From an uncultured Paraprevotella sp. (GTDB taxonomy: Bacteria; Bacteroidota; Bacteroidia; Bacteroidales; Bacteroidaceae), in assembly GCA_910584955.1 (NCBI GenBank), contig CAJUDC010000009.1, forward strand, positions 1-35,780: a stretch of DNA of 35,780 nt, given 5' to 3'. Position numbers and translations under genes: made by a program. The notes below the pieces were generated by a model, which worked only from the letters and a program-made list of their open reading frames with translations, did not search any database and was not told where the DNA came from. Below are positions 16,849 to 24,459 of this stretch, piece after piece (the first letter of the stretch is position 1; each line of letters begins with the position of its first letter).

Positions 16849-17117
16849 CTTTGGCTTTTTGAATTTATTAATTAATTATACTTTTCTCTTTTTCCTTTGT
16901 AGAAATGAAACTCACGGAAGACCGCATAAAACCGCAGCGAACCTTGTGGTAACGCCGTACGGTCGAAGTCTCAAATCGTCGGATGCAAATTTCCTATTGG
17001 GGGCGAAGAACGCGATGGTAAACAAACGTACATAAAAATGCAGTTTCTCCTTAATCGGATAAAATGCAATTCATGGTATTTGCTACATTCTGATAGAAAA
17101 TAAGCAATAAATTCCTG

Positions 17118-17148
17118 CAAATGTACAATAAAATATGCTAAAAACAAA
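17118..17148 (-). promoter_or_regulatory. Bacteroidota-type promoter of the susC operon
   Basis: On the minus strand, TTTG (17145-17148) and TACATTTG (17118-17125) are separated by 19 nt, a good match to the -33 TTTG / -7 TAnnTTTG pattern of the primary sigma factor of this phylum. Transcription should start near 17111, leaving about 260 nt of leader before the susC start codon. No other susC promoter of similar quality was seen. Confidence 0.75.
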
Positions 17149-17410
17149 AAGTTTTGCTAGATTAACAATCAGCAAGACAGGATAGTTACGAGGATAAGTG
17201 TATTTGATACAATAAAATGATAACCGAATACGGAATTTTAATTTCATTCCGTAATAAAACAAATTGCTTTTCGTTCGAATTGTAAATAGAAGCCTGTTTT
17301 TTATAAATTATGCTTTGATGGATAGAAAACGTGATTAGGGCTTTGCAAATCAAGGCATGTTTTGAAGTTCGGACGGGAAAAACAATATTTTGCAGGAGGC
17401 GTCGCAATAG

Positions 17411-17434
17411 ATTTCCGTTCGGACGAATGGAAAT
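17411..17434. repeat. 24-bp near-palindrome downstream of the Lrp-family gene
   Basis: The arms 17411-17421 and 17424-17434 are inverted repeats of 11 bp with a single G-T type mismatch, separated by 2 bp. No T-run follows on the minus strand, so it is not a clear terminator; it could be a protein-binding site or form a hairpin in the lrp transcript. Function unknown. Confidence 0.35.
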
Positions 17435-17443
17435 AAACAAGCA

Positions 17444-17462
17444 GACGGGAAGAAATTCCGTC
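17444..17462 (-). terminator. Possible weak terminator after the Lrp-family gene
   Basis: The inverted repeat GACGGGAA (17444-17451) and TTCCGTC (17456-17462), with one bulged G, starts 5 nt after the stop codon. On the minus strand it is followed by a T-rich but interrupted stretch (TGCTTGTTTATTT). This is a weak candidate only. Confidence 0.35.
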
Positions 17463-17467
17463 GCTTT

Positions 17468-17929
17468 TCACACCGACAGGCCGTGTTCGTTTTTTATCTC
17501 GTCCATCACGAATGTGCTTTCCACCGATCGCAGATGGTCGATGGTGCCCAGTACGTTCAGCACCAGTTGTTGGTAATGCTTCATGTCGGGTACATGTATT
17601 TTAAGCAGGTAGTCGTAGGAGCCTGAAATGTTGTAGCATTCCGTCACTTCGGGGATGGTCCGTACGATACGGGCGAATGTCTCGGCGATGTCGCGGTTCA
17701 GGCGCTCCATCTTCACCTGGCAGAAGACCACGAACCCCCGGTTCAGTTTGCCGGCATCGAGCACGGCGATGTACTTTTTGATGTATCCCCGGTTTTCAAG
17801 CCGTTTCAGGCGTTCGAAGACGGGTGTGGGCGACAGATGTACCCGGGCTGCCAGTTCTTTGGTGGTCAGGCGGGCGTTGTCTTGCATGGCGCGCAGGATT
17901 TCCAGGTCGGTTTTGTCTAAAATGTCCAT
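17468..17929 (-). CDS. Lrp/AsnC-family transcriptional regulator
   Basis: 153 aa, normal for the family. The N-terminal winged helix-turn-helix ('LDKTDLEILRAMQDNARLTTKELAARV', 'SPTPVFERLKRLENRGYI') fills residues 1-60, and the C-terminal RAM ligand-binding and oligomerisation domain fills 65-150 ('VVFCQVKM', 'VTECYNISGSYDYLLKI', 'TFVMDEIK'). Such proteins sense amino acids and control amino-acid metabolism. It is divergent from metY across 180 nt, so control of metY and of itself is plausible but not shown. The start is ATG at 17929; I could not find its -7 element. Confidence 0.92.
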   Translation of the reverse strand: MDILDKTDLEILRAMQDNARLTTKELAARVHLSPTPVFERLKRLENRGYIKKYIAVLDAGKLNRGFVVFCQVKMERLNRDIAETFARIVRTIPEVTECYNISGSYDYLLKIHVPDMKHYQQLVLNVLGTIDHLRSVESTFVMDEIKNEHGLSV

Positions 17930-17949
17930 CGGAATATTATTCTTTGCAG

Positions 17950-17965
17950 GGCATACGGATATGCC
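17950..17965. promoter_or_regulatory. Inverted repeat upstream of the Lrp-family gene (possible operator)
   Basis: GGCATACGGATATGCC is a perfect 6-bp inverted repeat with a 4-bp spacer, 20 bp upstream of the regulator's start codon in the divergent lrp-metY region. Its size and place fit a self-regulatory operator or a leader hairpin. No second copy was seen near metY. Confidence 0.3.
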
Positions 17966-18032
17966 GGTGTTTGGATTGTTGTTCTGTTTGTTGATGTAAA
18001 TATAGACATATTTTCTATAATTTCAATTTTTA

Positions 18033-18063
18033 TTGTTTGATTTAAATGGTATTCCTACCTTTG
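18033..18063 (+). promoter_or_regulatory. Bacteroidota-type promoter of metY
   Basis: TTG (18033-18035, within TATTG) and TACCTTTG (18056-18063) are separated by 20 nt. A start of transcription near 18070 gives a leader of only about 40 nt, too short for a SAM-sensing riboswitch. Confidence 0.65.
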
Positions 18064-18109
18064 TGAAGAAAAAATAACACAAGGAATACTCACTGAATAC
18101 TATTTATAT

Positions 18110-19396
18110 ATGGAAAGAGAAAAACTACATTTTGAGACCTTGCAATTGCACGTAGGACAAGAACAACCCGATCCGGCAACGGATGCGCGGGCCGTACCCA
18201 TTTATCAGACCACCTCGTATGTGTTCCGCAATTCGGCGCATGCCGCAGCCCGTTTCGGGTTGCAGGATGCCGGCAATATTTACGGGCGCCTGACCAATTC
18301 TACGCAAGGAGTGTTTGAAGAGCGCGTGGCGGCTCTGGAAGGTGGTGTGGCCGGACTGGCCGTGGCATCGGGAGCCGCTGCCATCACGTATGCTTTTGAG
18401 AACATCACCCGCGCGGGCGACCATATCGTGGCGGCGAAAACCATTTACGGCGGGAGTTACAACCTGCTTGCGCATACTTTGCCGGCGTATGGAGTGGCGA
18501 CTACGTTTGTGGATCCCGTTTGCCTTGAGAATTTTGAGGAGGCAATCCGGGAAAACACGAAAGCGCTGTTTATCGAAACATTGGGGAATCCCAACTCCAA
18601 CCTTATTGATATAGAGCGGGTGGCTGAGATAGCCCATCGTCACGGCATACCTCTGATTGTAGACAACACGTTCGGGACGCCTTATCTGATACGGCCCATC
18701 GAACACGGAGCCGATATAGTGGTGCATTCGGCAACGAAATTTATCGGTGGGCACGGCACATCGTTAGGAGGTGTCATCGTGGATTCCGGTCGTTTCGACT
18801 GGAAAGCCTCGGGTAAGTTCCCGCAACTGACGGAGCCGGATCCCAGTTACCACGGTGTGCGGTTTACGGAGGCGGCAGGACCGGCAGCATTCGTCACCCG
18901 CGTACGGGCTGTGTTGCTGCGCGACACGGGAGCCACCATCAGTCCTTTCAATGCTTTCATATTGTTGCAAGGACTGGAAACCTTGTCGCTGCGGGTGGAA
19001 CGGCATGTGGAGAATGCGCTGAAAGTAGTTGATTTCCTGACCCGTCACCCCAAGGTGAAGCGAGTGAACCATCCGTCCCTGCCCGAACATCCCGACCATG
19101 CGCTTTATGAGCGTTATTTCCCGAAAGGGGCCGGTTCGATATTCACATTCGAGGTGAAAGGGGGCGAGGCGGAAGCCCATCGCCTGATCGATAGTCTGGA
19201 AATATTCTCGCTGCTGGCGAATGTGGCGGACGTGAAATCACTGGTCATCCATCCGGCCACAACCACGCATTCCCAGTTGAATGCAGACGAATTGGCAGAC
19301 CAAGGCATTACCCCTGCAACGATACGTCTGTCGATAGGGACGGAGCATATTGACGATTTATTGGCCGACCTGGATCAGGCGTTGGCAAAGATTTGA
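18110..19396 (+). CDS. metY: O-acetylhomoserine aminocarboxypropyltransferase (sulfhydrylase)
   Basis: 428 aa, the usual length of the MetY branch of the Cys/Met-metabolism PLP enzymes and longer than MetB/MetC at about 390. It makes homocysteine from O-acetylhomoserine and sulfide in methionine synthesis. Seen in the sequence: 'FETLQLHVGQEQPDPATDARAVPIYQTTSY' at the start, 'GNIYGRLTNST', 'LEGGVAGLAVASGAAA', 'VDNTFGTPYL', and 'HSATKFIGGHGTSLGG', in which Lys210 is the PLP Schiff-base residue. The start is ATG at 18110 behind a good promoter. The divergent Lrp-family regulator is its most likely local controller (inference). Some members also act on O-acetylserine. Confidence 0.93.
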   Translation: MEREKLHFETLQLHVGQEQPDPATDARAVPIYQTTSYVFRNSAHAAARFGLQDAGNIYGRLTNSTQGVFEERVAALEGGVAGLAVASGAAAITYAFENITRAGDHIVAAKTIYGGSYNLLAHTLPAYGVATTFVDPVCLENFEEAIRENTKALFIETLGNPNSNLIDIERVAEIAHRHGIPLIVDNTFGTPYLIRPIEHGADIVVHSATKFIGGHGTSLGGVIVDSGRFDWKASGKFPQLTEPDPSYHGVRFTEAAGPAAFVTRVRAVLLRDTGATISPFNAFILLQGLETLSLRVERHVENALKVVDFLTRHPKVKRVNHPSLPEHPDHALYERYFPKGAGSIFTFEVKGGEAEAHRLIDSLEIFSLLANVADVKSLVIHPATTTHSQLNADELADQGITPATIRLSIGTEHIDDLLADLDQALAKI

Positions 19397-19400
19397 ACGG

Positions 19401-19432
19401 ATCGGCCGGCGGGATCATGACTGCCGGCCGAT
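19401..19432. terminator. Hairpin between convergent metY and helicase genes (possible bidirectional terminator)
   Basis: A perfect 10-bp GC-rich inverted repeat (19401-19410, 19423-19432) with a 12-nt loop spans the helicase stop codon and lies 4 nt after the metY stop. Neither side has a strong T-run, so termination may be partial or Rho-aided. Confidence 0.45.
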
Positions 19433-21400
19433 GTATTCGAACAGTTTGCGGTAGAAAGTTGTGCGGCACAGGGTGGGCGCGTGTCCCAGCAGGATAAGTT
19501 TCATGCGTGCCCGGGTGATGGCAACGTTCATGCGGCGCAGGTCGCGCAAAAAACCGATCTCGCCTTCGTCGTTGTTGCGTACGAGGCTGATCAGGATGAT
19601 GTCGCGCTCCTGACCTTGGAAACCGTCTACCGTGTTGACGGTGATTAGATGCCGGTAGGGCTTGAAGAAAGGGTCGCGGCGCAAGAGGGAGCGGAGCAGA
19701 TGTACCTGACCTTTGTAGGGTGATATGATGCCCGTGTCCAGTTGTTCCTCCAATATGCGCTCTTTACCGATTTTGGTAAAATAGCGGCGCAGGACGTTCA
19801 GTGTCAGTTCGGCTTCCGGACGGTTGATGCGGCTCAGCCCGTTGTCGGCCGGCTCTTCGCCGTGTGTCTGCCCGTCGTACAAGGCTGCGGTCGTGTTGGC
19901 GGTGCCGTCGGTCGGTTGTTGCATACTGGAGGCCGGGGCGTAGCGTTGCAGTACGTCCGTATCCGATGTGTCGATCCATTCCATAGGAGTGTCCCAGTCC
20001 AGTATGCCCCTGTATTTTACTTCCGGTGCGCTTTGCAGCATGCCTTCGTAAAAGAAACGGTTGGAGAACTGCATGATGGTGTCGTTCATCCGGTATTGGA
20101 TCCGTAAGAGGTTCACGGTATCGGGTTTGTTTTCCGCAATATATTGCATAAGCGTACGGTCCAGTCCTCCACGGACGGCTTCGGGGCATTTCAGGGTGGG
20201 AGGCAGCTGGCGATGGTCGCCGGCCAGTATCACCCGGTCGGCTTTTTGTATGGCGATCCAGCAGGCGGCTTCCAATGCTTGCGCCGCCTCGTCGATGAAG
20301 AGGGTGCCGAATGTATGCCCTGTCAACAGCCGGTTGGCGGAGCCGGTGAGAGTGGATGCCACTACACGTGTCTCGCGAAACAGGGCTTCGTTGATGGTGA
20401 ATTCCAGTTCGGCGGCACGATCGCGCAGGCGTGCGGCTTTTTGGTGGAACGCTTCGCGGTTGCCGTTTTTCGACCGGACGGCGTAAAGGTCGCGCAAGGC
20501 TTTGCGTACGGCCCATAATTCCGGGTAGAGCGGATGGCTTTCGAAGCGTCTTTCATAGGTGAAGGAGAGCATTTTGTCCGTCACTCTCGACGGATGGCCG
20601 ATGCGGAGGACGGCTACGCCACGGTCGGCCAACTTCTCGGCAATCCAGTCTACAGCCATATTGCTTTGGGCACATACCAGCACCTGGCTCTCGCGGTGCA
20701 GCGTTTCATAGACGGCTTCTACCAGTGTGGTGGTCTTACCCGTGCCCGGAGGTCCGTGTACAATGGCTACGTCCTTGGCCCGGAGCACATTATTGACAGC
20801 CGTTTCCTGCGAAGGGTTCAGCCAGGGAAAACGCAACGGGTGGAAAGTGTATTGAGCGGCGGGCGACGTGCCGTGAAAGATGTCGCGCAGTTCGGCCAGC
20901 CGTCCGGTCCGGGCGCCGGATGCCCGGTCCAGCGCTTCAAACATCAGCCGGTAGGTGGTTTCGTCCAGATAGAGTTGTATGCCCAGACGGCCCGATTGCA
21001 GGCGGGCCAGCGTTTCGGGGCCGGGGAGGGCGACAACCATGCGGTCGCCGTCTACGTAACTTACTTGAGCCGTGAAGTTAAAATAATGCAGCAGACCGTC
21101 GCCGCCGTGACGTACGGCCTCTCCCGATGCGTCTTGGGTAAAGAAACAGACCGGTCTTCCCGGTTCGAAATTGTGTTCGGCATCCGTTCCTTCGGTGCGC
21201 TCTACCTCGACCACGAATTGATTGAGCGAGTTATAGTAACTGCGCCCTATGCGAAGCGGGTACCAACAGATGCCCTGTTTCACCTTGCGGGTGATGCCTA
21301 CGGTTTCCGTCTGTTGTTGGAAAGCGGCTTTTTCGTATTCGAATTCCAGGCGGAGCAGTTCTTTCTGGTGTTGTAGCAGCAGAATCGGAGATGCAGTCAT
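19415..21400 (-). CDS. UPF1/IGHMBP2-like superfamily 1 DNA/RNA helicase
   Basis: I start at ATG 21400 (MTASPILLL; 661 aa). The frame is open 60 codons further upstream, but that part lies inside the transporter gene and lacks family character. Helicase motifs in order: Q-like 'LNPSQETAV', Walker A 'GPPGTGKTTT' (about residues 214-223), Ia 'VCAQSNMAVD', Walker B 'FIDEAAQA', III 'AGDHRQLPPT', IV 'LRIQYRMN', V 'NTVDGFQGQERDIILISLVR', and VI 'NVAITRARMKLILLG'. The N-terminal part ('HQKELLRLEFEYEKAAF') resembles the stalk and OB-like region of IGHMBP2-type helicases. It probably unwinds or remodels nucleic acid; its cellular role in Bacteroidota is not established. It follows the transporter gene by 4 nt on the same strand. 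Confidence 0.88.
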   Translation of the reverse strand: MTASPILLLQHQKELLRLEFEYEKAAFQQQTETVGITRKVKQGICWYPLRIGRSYYNSLNQFVVEVERTEGTDAEHNFEPGRPVCFFTQDASGEAVRHGGDGLLHYFNFTAQVSYVDGDRMVVALPGPETLARLQSGRLGIQLYLDETTYRLMFEALDRASGARTGRLAELRDIFHGTSPAAQYTFHPLRFPWLNPSQETAVNNVLRAKDVAIVHGPPGTGKTTTLVEAVYETLHRESQVLVCAQSNMAVDWIAEKLADRGVAVLRIGHPSRVTDKMLSFTYERRFESHPLYPELWAVRKALRDLYAVRSKNGNREAFHQKAARLRDRAAELEFTINEALFRETRVVASTLTGSANRLLTGHTFGTLFIDEAAQALEAACWIAIQKADRVILAGDHRQLPPTLKCPEAVRGGLDRTLMQYIAENKPDTVNLLRIQYRMNDTIMQFSNRFFYEGMLQSAPEVKYRGILDWDTPMEWIDTSDTDVLQRYAPASSMQQPTDGTANTTAALYDGQTHGEEPADNGLSRINRPEAELTLNVLRRYFTKIGKERILEEQLDTGIISPYKGQVHLLRSLLRRDPFFKPYRHLITVNTVDGFQGQERDIILISLVRNNDEGEIGFLRDLRRMNVAITRARMKLILLGHAPTLCRTTFYRKLFEYIGRQS

Positions 21401-21404
21401 GGCG

Positions 21405-22373
21405 TCAGATTTTAGAGAGAGGAGGACGGGGGGATACGCTTCCGGCGGCAGAGCGTTTTTGGCTTTGAGTGACAAGATATACGCCCGTAAAGATAAGTAC
21501 GACGGCGGTAGCCTGGAGGCCTCCGAACACACCAAGTCCCAGATAGACACTGACGAGGCAGGCCACGATCGGTTGCACATAGTTGTATATGCTTACCACG
21601 GTGGGACACAACGATTGCTGGCCTTTCATCATCAGCAGATAGGCGGCAAATGTGGCTCCTACTACGACAAAGGCTGTTTCCGCCCAATGGAGCGGAGCGA
21701 TTTCGGTCCAGGGGAGTGCGGCCATATCCCTGTAACTGAGCGGCAGAATGACCAAAGCTGCGTAGGTGAACATCCATTTCATGCAGGTGATAACGGAATA
21801 CCGCTGAATCAGTTTCTTGAAAACGGTAAGGTAGGTGGCAAAACAGCATTGGGCGGTCAGGCAGAGCAGATCGCCTGCGAGGGTGCCGGTAGGTGAGGCG
21901 GAGGAAGAAGAGGAACTTCCGCTGTGCAGAATCAGTAACAAGGCGCCTGTAGCCCCGAGAGCAATGCCGGTAACTTTTCGGGGAGTGACCGGCTCTTTCA
22001 GGAACAGCGCTGCCAGCACCAGCGTAATGACGGGCATGGTAGTGGTGACAATACTGGCGTTGACGGGAGAGGTCAGCGACAGTCCGATGGTGAAACAACA
22101 TTGGTTGAGAACAATGCTCAGCATGCCGGCGAAGAAAAAGAGAAGGCGGTCGCGAGGTGTAACGGTTTCTGTGCTACGGGCGCAAAGGGCTGCCAGATGG
22201 AAACAGACGGCACCGCCCGTAGCTCTGAACGTTACCATCGCCATGCCGCTGATGCCGTTTGACATCGCGTCTTTGCCGACAGGGGACATAAGTCCCCAGA
22301 TGGCACATGCCAGGAACATGCAGACATGCCCGGCTGTGTGGCTACCGTTAGAGGGATTTGTTTGTGTTCGCAT
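21405..22373 (-). CDS. EamA/DMT-superfamily membrane transporter
   Basis: 322 aa with about ten hydrophobic helices in two repeats of five, as in EamA (RhaT/YdcZ-like) drug/metabolite transporters. Family cues are 'FLACAIWGLMSPVGKDAM', 'LVLAALFLKEPVTPRKVTGIALGATGALLL' closing the first repeat, and 'YVQPIVACLVSVYLGLG...TAVVLIFTGVYLV' closing the second. It lies in the inner membrane and probably exports a metabolite or amino acid; the substrate cannot be inferred. The start is ATG at 22373, and the gene is upstream of and probably cotranscribed with the helicase gene. Confidence 0.88.
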   Translation of the reverse strand: MRTQTNPSNGSHTAGHVCMFLACAIWGLMSPVGKDAMSNGISGMAMVTFRATGGAVCFHLAALCARSTETVTPRDRLLFFFAGMLSIVLNQCCFTIGLSLTSPVNASIVTTTMPVITLVLAALFLKEPVTPRKVTGIALGATGALLLILHSGSSSSSSASPTGTLAGDLLCLTAQCCFATYLTVFKKLIQRYSVITCMKWMFTYAALVILPLSYRDMAALPWTEIAPLHWAETAFVVVGATFAAYLLMMKGQQSLCPTVVSIYNYVQPIVACLVSVYLGLGVFGGLQATAVVLIFTGVYLVTQSQKRSAAGSVSPRPPLSKI

Positions 22374-22381
22374 TCGGCGGG

Positions 22382-22389
22382 CAAAGTTA
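22382..22389 (-). promoter_or_regulatory. Possible -7 element for the transporter-helicase pair
   Basis: TAACTTTG on the minus strand fits TAnnTTTG but lies only 8 nt from the ATG, and no TTTG-like -33 element is present at 19-21 nt. If used, the message would be nearly leaderless. Weak call. Confidence 0.25.
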
Positions 22390-22422
22390 ACGCTTTTTCA
22401 TGAAAAGTTTTGGTTTGTATCG

Positions 22423-22453
22423 TTGTTTTATTCCTGCGGAAAGGCTATCTTTG
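22423..22453 (+). promoter_or_regulatory. Bacteroidota-type promoter of the ATPase-DUF4435 pair
   Basis: TTG (22423-22425) and TATCTTTG (22446-22453) are 20 nt apart on the plus strand. Transcription would start near 22460, about 23 nt before the ATPase start codon. The pair therefore has its own promoter and is independent of the genes around it. Confidence 0.65.
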
Positions 22454-22482
22454 CTTAAAACCAATCCCCAGATAGACAGACT

Positions 22483-23301
22483 ATGGAAAAGCAGGGAGAG
22501 TACATCAGCCGTATAGAGATCGACGCCTTATGGAGCGGGCAGAAGCACGTGATATGGGACCTTAACCGCGAGGTGAATATCCTGAGTGGTGTGAACGGAG
22601 TAGGGAAAAGTACGATATTAAATAAGGTGGTGCATCGTTTGCTGCAAAAGCCGGCGGAACAGGAACGTCATTTGCCGGAAGTGAAAATCACGTTCAGTCC
22701 GACGGATGCCACTACTGTGCATTTTGACGTGATACGCAGTTTCGACCGTCCGTTGATGCATGGGGATATATTGGATAAGATTACCGATTCCCGCCTGACA
22801 ACGGAACTGGACTGGCAGATTTATCAGTTACAACGCCGTTTTTTGGATTATCAGGTGAACGTGAGCAACCGTATGCTGGAAATGTTTACGAACGGAGATC
22901 CCGAGGCGCAGCAGCGGGCACAGGATTTTGCAGGTGACAAACTGCGTTTTCAGAATATGATAGACGATTTGTTCCGGGAGACGGGAAAGCAGATTATACG
23001 CCGGAGCAACGAGGTGTTGTTTACGCAGCTTGGCGAAGTGCTCTCACCGTATCAGCTTTCCTCGGGTGAGAAGCAGATGCTGATCATTCTGCTTACCGTA
23101 CTGGTGGAGGATCGCCAGCCTTATGTATTGCTGATGGACGAGCCGGAAGCGAGTCTGCACGTGGAATGGCAGCAACGGCTTATAAGTTGTATCCGCGAAC
23201 TGAACCCGAACGTGCAGATTATTCTGACCACTCATTCTCCGGCTGTTATTATGGACGGATGGATGGATACGGTGACGGATGTACTGGATATTATTCGTTG
23301 A
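22483..23301 (+). CDS. Small ABC-type AAA ATPase (AriA/OLD-like), partner of the DUF4435 protein
   Basis: 272 aa. Walker A 'GVNGVGKST' (residues 36-44), ABC signature 'LSSGEKQ' (192-198), Walker B 'YVLLMDEPEASLH' (214-226; Asp219, Glu220), and H-loop 'TTHSP' (249-253). There are no membrane segments and no transporter partner, so it belongs with the SMC/RecF/OLD-like ATPases, not ABC importers. The insert between Walker A and signature is short (about 145 aa), without a long coiled coil, making the protein smaller than typical AriA or OLD ATPase parts. The adjacent DUF4435 gene follows 24 nt downstream. Likely a nucleotide-driven sensor or regulator of that protein (inference). It could instead serve DNA repair. 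Confidence 0.85.
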   Translation: MEKQGEYISRIEIDALWSGQKHVIWDLNREVNILSGVNGVGKSTILNKVVHRLLQKPAEQERHLPEVKITFSPTDATTVHFDVIRSFDRPLMHGDILDKITDSRLTTELDWQIYQLQRRFLDYQVNVSNRMLEMFTNGDPEAQQRAQDFAGDKLRFQNMIDDLFRETGKQIIRRSNEVLFTQLGEVLSPYQLSSGEKQMLIILLTVLVEDRQPYVLLMDEPEASLHVEWQQRLISCIRELNPNVQIILTTHSPAVIMDGWMDTVTDVLDIIR

Positions 23302-23325
23302 TTATTGTTATTGGGGGATCTTTTT

Positions 23326-24399
23326 ATGGCCAAGCATTTGTCCGAACATCTTACATCGCTTTATCTGGGGGCCGCCAACCGTCTGAAACCGAAAGGCGCC
23401 CGGCAGAAAATTGTGGCTTATGTGGAAAGCTACGACGATATATTCTTTTGGCGTACGGTATTCGATGAGTTCGAAAACGACAGGTATTACTTTGAAGTCA
23501 TGCTCCCTTCACGCACCACGTTGGGTAAGGGGAAGAAACTCGTTCTGATGAATCGCCTGGGAAGACAGTTGGGGCAGAACATGGTGGCTTGTGTGGATGC
23601 CGACTACGATTATCTTCTTCAGCAGACCAACGCCACGTCGCGTATGATAAACAGCCATCCCTATGTCTTTCATACCTATGTGTATGCCATTGAGAATTAC
23701 CAGTGCTATGCCGAGAGTTTGCACAGTACCTGTGTAATGGCTACTTTGAACGATCACCAGATTGTCGATCTGCCCGGATTCATGCACGAATTCTCGCGTA
23801 TCATCTGGCCCTTGTTCGTATGGTCCGTGTGGATGTATCGGAACGATCTTTACCGTAGCTTTACCATTACGGAGTTTTGTTCGCTTGTCACGTTTAAAGA
23901 CGTTAACATATACCATCCCGAAGATACGCTGGAGGCTGTGCGTCGTAGAGTGAACAGAAAGATCGCTTATCTTCAGCATCATTTCCCGCAGGCTAAGAAA
24001 AGCTATGGTCCCTTGAAGGAAGAACTGTTCAGCCTGGGCGTAACTCCGGAAACTACTTATCTTTATATGCAAGGGCATTCGTTGTTTGATAATGTCGTGT
24101 TGCCGTTGCTGACGCCGGTCTGTACGTTGCTGCGGAAAGAGCGTGAACGGGAAATCCGTCATTTGGCCGGACATGATACGCAACGGCAGAACGAACTTTC
24201 GTGTTATCAGCACAGTCAGAATTCGGTCGATTTTATGTTGCGTAAAAACGTGGGGTATAAGGCGGCGGTTCCTTATCAGCGTCTCAGAGCGGATATTCGC
24301 AGGCTATTGGACAGCTTGGAGGCGAAAGCGCTTCGGGCAAATGCCGGAACGAACGCCAGGGAGCGGGAAGAACCTTTGCAAGCCTGCCTCAATATGTGA
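23326..24399 (+). CDS. DUF4435 protein with TOPRIM-like acidic residues (AriB-like)
   Basis: I start at ATG 23326 (MAKHL; 357 aa), preceded by a purine-rich GGGGGA stretch; a TTG at 23305 is also in frame. The N-terminal region has 'IVAYVESYDDIFFWR' with Glu34 and 'MVACVDADYDYLL' with Asp91-x-Asp93, the Glu and DxD arrangement of TOPRIM nuclease or primase folds and of DUF4435 proteins. The middle ('YVYAIENYQCYAESL', 'HEFSRIIWPLFVWSVW') and C-terminal half match the general DUF4435 pattern as I remember it. Known DUF4435 proteins include AriB, the nuclease-like effector of the PARIS anti-phage system, released by its ATPase partner. A matching role here is inference. It is convergent with trkA. 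Confidence 0.8.
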   Translation: MAKHLSEHLTSLYLGAANRLKPKGARQKIVAYVESYDDIFFWRTVFDEFENDRYYFEVMLPSRTTLGKGKKLVLMNRLGRQLGQNMVACVDADYDYLLQQTNATSRMINSHPYVFHTYVYAIENYQCYAESLHSTCVMATLNDHQIVDLPGFMHEFSRIIWPLFVWSVWMYRNDLYRSFTITEFCSLVTFKDVNIYHPEDTLEAVRRRVNRKIAYLQHHFPQAKKSYGPLKEELFSLGVTPETTYLYMQGHSLFDNVVLPLLTPVCTLLRKEREREIRHLAGHDTQRQNELSCYQHSQNSVDFMLRKNVGYKAAVPYQRLRADIRRLLDSLEAKALRANAGTNAREREEPLQACLNM

Positions 24400-24459
24400 C
24401 GGGGAGATGAACCGTTTCCTTCGGGCTCCCGTGAAAAAAACGACAGATGAAGCGGTAAT

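Larger units (their letters stand above)
16849..17467. other. Intergenic region between susC and the Lrp-family gene
   Basis: This 619-nt stretch has no convincing gene. Positions 16849-17110 would be the roughly 260-nt untranslated leader of susC, with an AT-rich run just before the start codon. Positions 17118-17148 hold the susC promoter. Positions 17152-17400 are AT-rich and show nothing I can name. A near-palindrome (17411-17434) and a weak hairpin (17444-17462) lie close to the end of the Lrp-family gene. Confidence 0.6.

Noticed and set aside
17023..17030. Second TAnnTTTG-like element (TACGTTTG, minus strand) nearer to susC.
   Set aside because: There is no TTTG-like element at the -33 distance, unlike the site at 17118-17148; it stays a possible minor start.
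18064..18109. Riboswitch (SAM-type) ahead of metY.
   Set aside because: Only about 40 nt of leader remain after the predicted start site and no fitting pairing was seen.
21401..21580. Possible 60-residue N-terminal extension of the helicase.
   Set aside because: It lies within the 3' end of the transporter gene; the ATG at 21400, 4 nt after the transporter stop, is a better start.
24399..24432. Hairpin between the DUF4435 gene and trkA as a terminator.
   Set aside because: The stem (with one bulge) is followed by A-residues on the plus strand and by no T-run on the minus strand.
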